DNA from: Paenibacillus donghaensis
GTDB lineage: Bacteria; Bacillota; Bacilli; Paenibacillales; Paenibacillaceae
Length of the DNA: 64,000 bases
Direction of reading: 5' to 3'
NCBI RefSeq assembly: GCF_002192415.1
Contig: NZ_CP021780.1
Span: 1,488,001 to 1,552,000, forward strand
Shown here piece by piece: positions 60,454 through 64,000 of the stretch (position 1 is its first letter; each line of letters starts with the position of its first letter). Made by a program: the position numbers and the translations under genes. The notes below the pieces were generated by a model, which ran no database searches, had not been told where the DNA came from, and was given only the letters and a program-made list of their open reading frames with translations.

Positions 60454-60902
60454 ACTTCACATCTCCTTCATGGGAAAGTGCTGAATTCCAGATAATAATT
60501 CAAAAATTTAACAAATACTCCCCATATACCGACGTTTATTATGCTCCTGGCGTACTTAGGTGTCAAAAGGCAGGGGGCGCATGGAATGCGCCTTACAGGA
60601 AGCTAAATGAAGTTTTAGTGCAGGAATTGCTCCTATACAGCTCTTTGTGAAAAAAAGTGCAGCTTAGAACATAAGGGTTGTTAACGCTTCCTTTAAAACA
60701 AATCTATGAATTCAAATTTTTAACTTCCGTAATAGAGATAAATACTATATTATATTAATTTATATGAATAAAAAAAACATAAACCGCATAATAATGCGTC
60801 CGTTTGCCGCACATTCAAGGTGGCACACTGGGGGGATGCAGGAGATTGGAGGACTCCTGCTGTGATTGTCAGCCAGACCATTTAAACTACGGGAGGTACA
60901 TA
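60454..60902. other. AT-rich intergenic region between divergent genes
   Basis: No gene is supported. It contains the promoters of the two divergent genes, an AT-rich stretch at about 60710-60790, and a hairpin GCAGGAG/CTCCTGC (60838-60844, 60854-60860) 40 bp upstream of the peptidase start that may lie in its leader. Confidence 0.5.
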
Positions 60903-63900
60903 ATGTCGAAGAAATTATTATCCTTATTTATTGCATTCACCCTGGTTATGTCGGGGATTATTCCGGCAGCTTATGCCGCAGACACGACAGCTACAACTGA
61001 GCCGCAGGCCATTGTTGCACCCGCCGCAGTAGATACCGCTCCTGAGAGTACATCCGCTGCTGTAACCTCGGCAGCCCAGGAAGCACCTGAAGCTTCCGTA
61101 TCAGCCCAGGTCTACCAGGCTTCCATGACCGATGCCAGAACCATGGAGCTGACGTTCGACCTGCCGGAAGGCGCGTCGCCGGAACAGCTGCAGTGGACAT
61201 TCGGCCGTAATAGCGAAGAGACCAAACCGCTGGCCGAGTGGAAGAAATGGAACACCAGCGCCAGAAATTACAGCGGTGATCCTTTTGTGACCGTGAAAGT
61301 TGAGACAGTTACCGGATCAACCTACAAAGCCCAGGTCACCTTCGATCTGCTGTACGGTCCCAACCTGTCGCTAAGCGGCATCCGTGCGGAATATGTGAAA
61401 CGGGTGGGTACTTACGACCTGGTTGGCTCCCTGCCAGCTGGCGATGTGGTTGCTAAGCAGCAGGTTAAGCTGAACCCATACGATACCTACCATACGTATG
61501 ATGAGATTAAGCCGGCTATTGACCGCATTACGGCTGACAGCAACAATAAATATGGCCGGTATGTGGAATATCAGCAGATCGGAACGTCCAAACAAGGCCG
61601 TGCGATCCATTTCTCGATCGTAGCCAAAGACAAGGCTTCAGTGGATCAATACCTGAATGAAACCATGCCGCTGATGATGAATGATCCGGCAGCATTGCAG
61701 GAGAAGATTATCAGCGGAGAATTGAAGGACTATAAAGTGCCGATCTGGCTGAACAACATTCATGCTGATGAAGCGAATGGCGTGGATGTGATCGTTAAAT
61801 TTCTGGACACCCTGATGACCCAGAAGGTGGTCAGCTATGACACGGTAGACAAGGATAAGAATCCAATTACCTTAGACCTGGATATTGATGCGGCGCTGGA
61901 TAATGTTATTTTCCTGCTGGATTATGTAGAGAACCCGGACGGACGTGCGCTGAACACACGCGCTACCTCGACGCTGCTTGATCCGAACCGTGATAATTCC
62001 TATCAGACCCAGCCTGAGACGCAGGCTGTAACTGCCCAAATTGCCAAATGGACACCGTTGTCCTTCCTGGATATGCACGGGTTCGTAAATGGCTTCCTGA
62101 TTGAGCCGTGCACACCGCCGCATGATCCCAACGTTGAATATGATCTGATGCTTGACAGTATGTTGGAGCAGGCAACGGCCATGGGACAAGCGGGAATCGC
62201 CAATACCAAATATGATTCCTATCATATCCCTTATCTGGAAAGTGAGAAGTTAAAAGCAGATCCGAACTATGTCTCTCCTTCCGGAACTTATGCTACGGGC
62301 TGGGACGATGCTTCACCGGCCTATACCGCGGTATATGCGATGCATCAGGGTGCACTGGGCCATACACTTGAAGTTCCTGAGTTGAATGAAGATTCACTGG
62401 ACGCCTTCTATTATGCAACGCTGGGAGCTACCAGTTACGTGATCGACAACAAAGAGAAGCTGTTCCTGAACCAGCTGGAAGTGTTCGAACGCGGGCTCAA
62501 CAATACAGATATTGGCGCACCGGTAGACAAGTATCTGATCAATGGCAAGAATGAAGAGATCGGACGTCCGCGCGAGGGACAGACTAATTTCTTCCCTGAA
62601 TATTATGTGCTTCCGGTATCCAAGGATCTGCAGAAGAACCAACTGGAAACCTATACAATGGTTCAATACCTGCTCCGCAACGGAGTGAAGGTAGAGCAGA
62701 CCACGACTCCGGTTGTTGTGGATTCCGTTACCTACCCGGCCGGAACCTATATCGTCAACATGCATCAGGCCAAACGCGGATACGCAAATCTGGTGCTCTA
62801 CGATGGCCTGAACGTCTCTGATTTCGAAGAAATGTATTCTGATACCGTACAGAACTTCGCAGATATGCGCGGGTTCGACCGTTATATCAGCCGTAAGGCC
62901 GGTGCCTTCTCAGGGGTTACAACACCTGTAACCAGCGTAACCGTTCCAGTTACGAACCTGGATAACTACGCCTTCTCGCAGAATTATGTTATTCGTAACA
63001 GCAACAACGATGCGATCAAGGCCGTTAATGAACTGGTTGCAGCCAAAAAAGCGGTAACCCTGCTCTCGAATGACGGATATGGATATGAAAAAGGCAGCTT
63101 CCTGGTTTCCAGATCAAATCTGCTGACCGTAGCCTCTAAATATTTGCTGGATGTGGTGCCTTTCTACGGCGGCGATAGAACTGGCAAGCTGCTGAAGACT
63201 CCTACAGTCGGCATCACCGGAGCAGCGTCCTTTATCGTGGCTGATCTGGGCTTCAAGGTGCAGACTTCAGACCCGGCCACGGCAGATGTGCTGGTGAATA
63301 CAGGCACAGGCCTGATTGCTTCCGGCAAGCCGTTTATCGGCTATGGCAGAACGATGCTGAACACGGTCAAGGGACTGAAGCTGCTGCCTGGGCTGGACTT
63401 CGCCAATCCGGTCAACTCTGCTGGCAAAACGGATGCCCATGAGGGACTGTTCAAGGCGGCTCTCTCACAGGACAGCCTGATTACAGCTCCGTATGATGAG
63501 TCGGAATACCTCTACACCGTTTCGGCAGCTTATATCACCGCTGTTCCTGAAGGCGCAGAAATTCTGGCCAAATACGGAACAGGCGATGATTTCTTCAAGG
63601 CAGGCTGGTGGCCGAACAGCAGCGCGGCCAAGGATCAGGTGCTGGCACTGAACTATCAGACAGATCAGGTTCATGTAACGCTGTTCGCCAATGATCTGCT
63701 TAACAAATATCATCCGCAGAACCAGTTCAGACTGCTGGCGAATGCGATTTATGCGGCTGCACCGGCTGCGACTGAAGCGGATGGCATGGACGCTGGCGTG
63801 CTTATGCCAGAGCCGACTTCAGGTTCACAATATCCATCGGTACCTACAACACCAACAGCGACACCTGCACCAACGGCTACGGCTACACCTGCAACTGAAG

Positions 63901-64000
63901 CCACGCCTGCACCAACAGCAACCCCTGCGCCATCCACGGCACCGGTCAGCTTCAATGATCTGGGCCGGGTATCATGGGCAGCTGCTGCCATTAAGGAGCT
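60903..64000 (+). CDS. M14 zinc carboxypeptidase with C-terminal SLH domain, 3' end outside window
   Basis: Secreted surface peptidase. The frame is open from ATG 60903 (GGGAGG upstream) to the window end, 1032 complete codons. The signal peptide SKKLLSLFIAFTLVMSGIIPAAYA is followed by an Ala/Thr/Glu-rich segment. The M14 domain has zinc ligands His 287 and Glu 290 in NNIHADEANG, His 392 in LDMHGFVNG, and a candidate catalytic Glu 490 in GHTLEVPE. DPNRDNSYQTQP and NPDGRALN are also M14-like. After residue about 560 come two or more less recognised domains, then a Pro/Thr/Ala linker (from about residue 975). The final residues VSFNDLGRVSWAAAAIKEL begin the first SLH repeat. It therefore probably shares the wall-anchoring mode of the protein at 42486. 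The substrate may be peptide or wall material. Confidence 0.88.
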   Translation, partial: MSKKLLSLFIAFTLVMSGIIPAAYAADTTATTEPQAIVAPAAVDTAPESTSAAVTSAAQEAPEASVSAQVYQASMTDARTMELTFDLPEGASPEQLQWTFGRNSEETKPLAEWKKWNTSARNYSGDPFVTVKVETVTGSTYKAQVTFDLLYGPNLSLSGIRAEYVKRVGTYDLVGSLPAGDVVAKQQVKLNPYDTYHTYDEIKPAIDRITADSNNKYGRYVEYQQIGTSKQGRAIHFSIVAKDKASVDQYLNETMPLMMNDPAALQEKIISGELKDYKVPIWLNNIHADEANGVDVIVKFLDTLMTQKVVSYDTVDKDKNPITLDLDIDAALDNVIFLLDYVENPDGRALNTRATSTLLDPNRDNSYQTQPETQAVTAQIAKWTPLSFLDMHGFVNGFLIEPCTPPHDPNVEYDLMLDSMLEQATAMGQAGIANTKYDSYHIPYLESEKLKADPNYVSPSGTYATGWDDASPAYTAVYAMHQGALGHTLEVPELNEDSLDAFYYATLGATSYVIDNKEKLFLNQLEVFERGLNNTDIGAPVDKYLINGKNEEIGRPREGQTNFFPEYYVLPVSKDLQKNQLETYTMVQYLLRNGVKVEQTTTPVVVDSVTYPAGTYIVNMHQAKRGYANLVLYDGLNVSDFEEMYSDTVQNFADMRGFDRYISRKAGAFSGVTTPVTSVTVPVTNLDNYAFSQNYVIRNSNNDAIKAVNELVAAKKAVTLLSNDGYGYEKGSFLVSRSNLLTVASKYLLDVVPFYGGDRTGKLLKTPTVGITGAASFIVADLGFKVQTSDPATADVLVNTGTGLIASGKPFIGYGRTMLNTVKGLKLLPGLDFANPVNSAGKTDAHEGLFKAALSQDSLITAPYDESEYLYTVSAAYITAVPEGAEILAKYGTGDDFFKAGWWPNSSAAKDQVLALNYQTDQVHVTLFANDLLNKYHPQNQFRLLANAIYAAAPAATEADGMDAGVLMPEPTSGSQYPSVPTTPTATPAPTATATPATEATPAPTATPAPSTAPVSFNDLGRVSWAAAAIKE

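Noticed and set aside
63749..63991. Reverse frame rich in Gly/Ala/Val repeats
   Set aside because: Complement of the Pro/Thr/Ala linker of the M14-SLH protein; low-complexity shadow.

Overview
The window looks like a chromosomal segment of a Paenibacillus-type Gram-positive bacterium. Evidence: lplB/ytcP-type sugar ABC permeases with lipoprotein binding proteins, a membrane-anchored AraC-type regulator, S-layer-homology (SLH) anchored surface proteins, an LTA-synthase-family enzyme, strong GGAGG ribosome sites with frequent TTG starts, and many glycoside hydrolases. The genus is inferred from gene content; no rRNA, tRNA or CRISPR array was found.

Layout. 1-5.5 kb: 5'-cut GH3 beta-glucosidase and a GH94 phosphorylase resembling 1,2-beta-oligoglucan phosphorylase. 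6-16.6 kb: membrane AraC-type sensor-regulator, two homologous binding lipoproteins, two permeases, a GH105 unsaturated glucuronyl/galacturonyl hydrolase and an MFS transporter, i.e. an oligosaccharide (probably pectin-derived) uptake locus. 17-21.6 kb: XPD/DinG-type helicase, an SDR, a PadR/DUF2812 pair and a tiny proline-rich protein. 21.7-27 kb: response regulator, histidine kinase, ABC ATPase and FtsX-type permease. 27.4-28.8 kb: GH28 polygalacturonase broken by one missing G. 29.5-32.9 kb: AlkC-like protein, Crp/Fnr regulator, GNAT enzyme and a kinase-like protein. 32.9-37.4 kb: beta-glucoside PTS operon (EIIBCA, GH1, LicT-type antiterminator) behind an antiterminator target/terminator leader. 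37.5-42.3 kb: GT4 glycosyltransferase, an IS605-type TnpB element with a probable omega RNA, a broken MFS gene and a zinc phospholipase-C-like protein. 42.5-46.7 kb: large SLH surface protein. 46.8-49.2 kb: MarR/membrane-protein/NmrA cassette between short direct repeats. 50-64 kb: GNAT, truncated glycosidase, chemotaxis receptor, epimerase, ECF-like sigma factor, ClpP with a small Sm-like barrel protein, LspA, LTA synthase, and an M14 carboxypeptidase with an SLH domain that runs off the end.

The most unusual content is between the genes. A family of elements about 318 bp long recurs at about 5.6, 10.1, 29.1, 40.5, 49.6 and 51.4 kb. Full copies have 13-bp inverted ends (GTTACTACTTAGG), an 8-bp target duplication where both sides survive, and four internal 20-bp palindromic units at a nearly fixed 51-61-50 bp spacing. 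Several copies sit exactly in the central 8 bp of a unit belonging to another copy, so the family nests inside itself. A relative with the same ends but different unit sequence is nested at 40.7-41.0 kb, and two tetrads without visible ends occur at 19.1 and 28.8 kb. A second, about 100-bp MITE that targets TA is present in three complete copies and one half; one copy interrupts the end of a tetrad element and gives a clean empty-site comparison. Decayed genes (MFS fragment, GH20-like fragment, small protein at 57.2 kb) lie beside these repeats.
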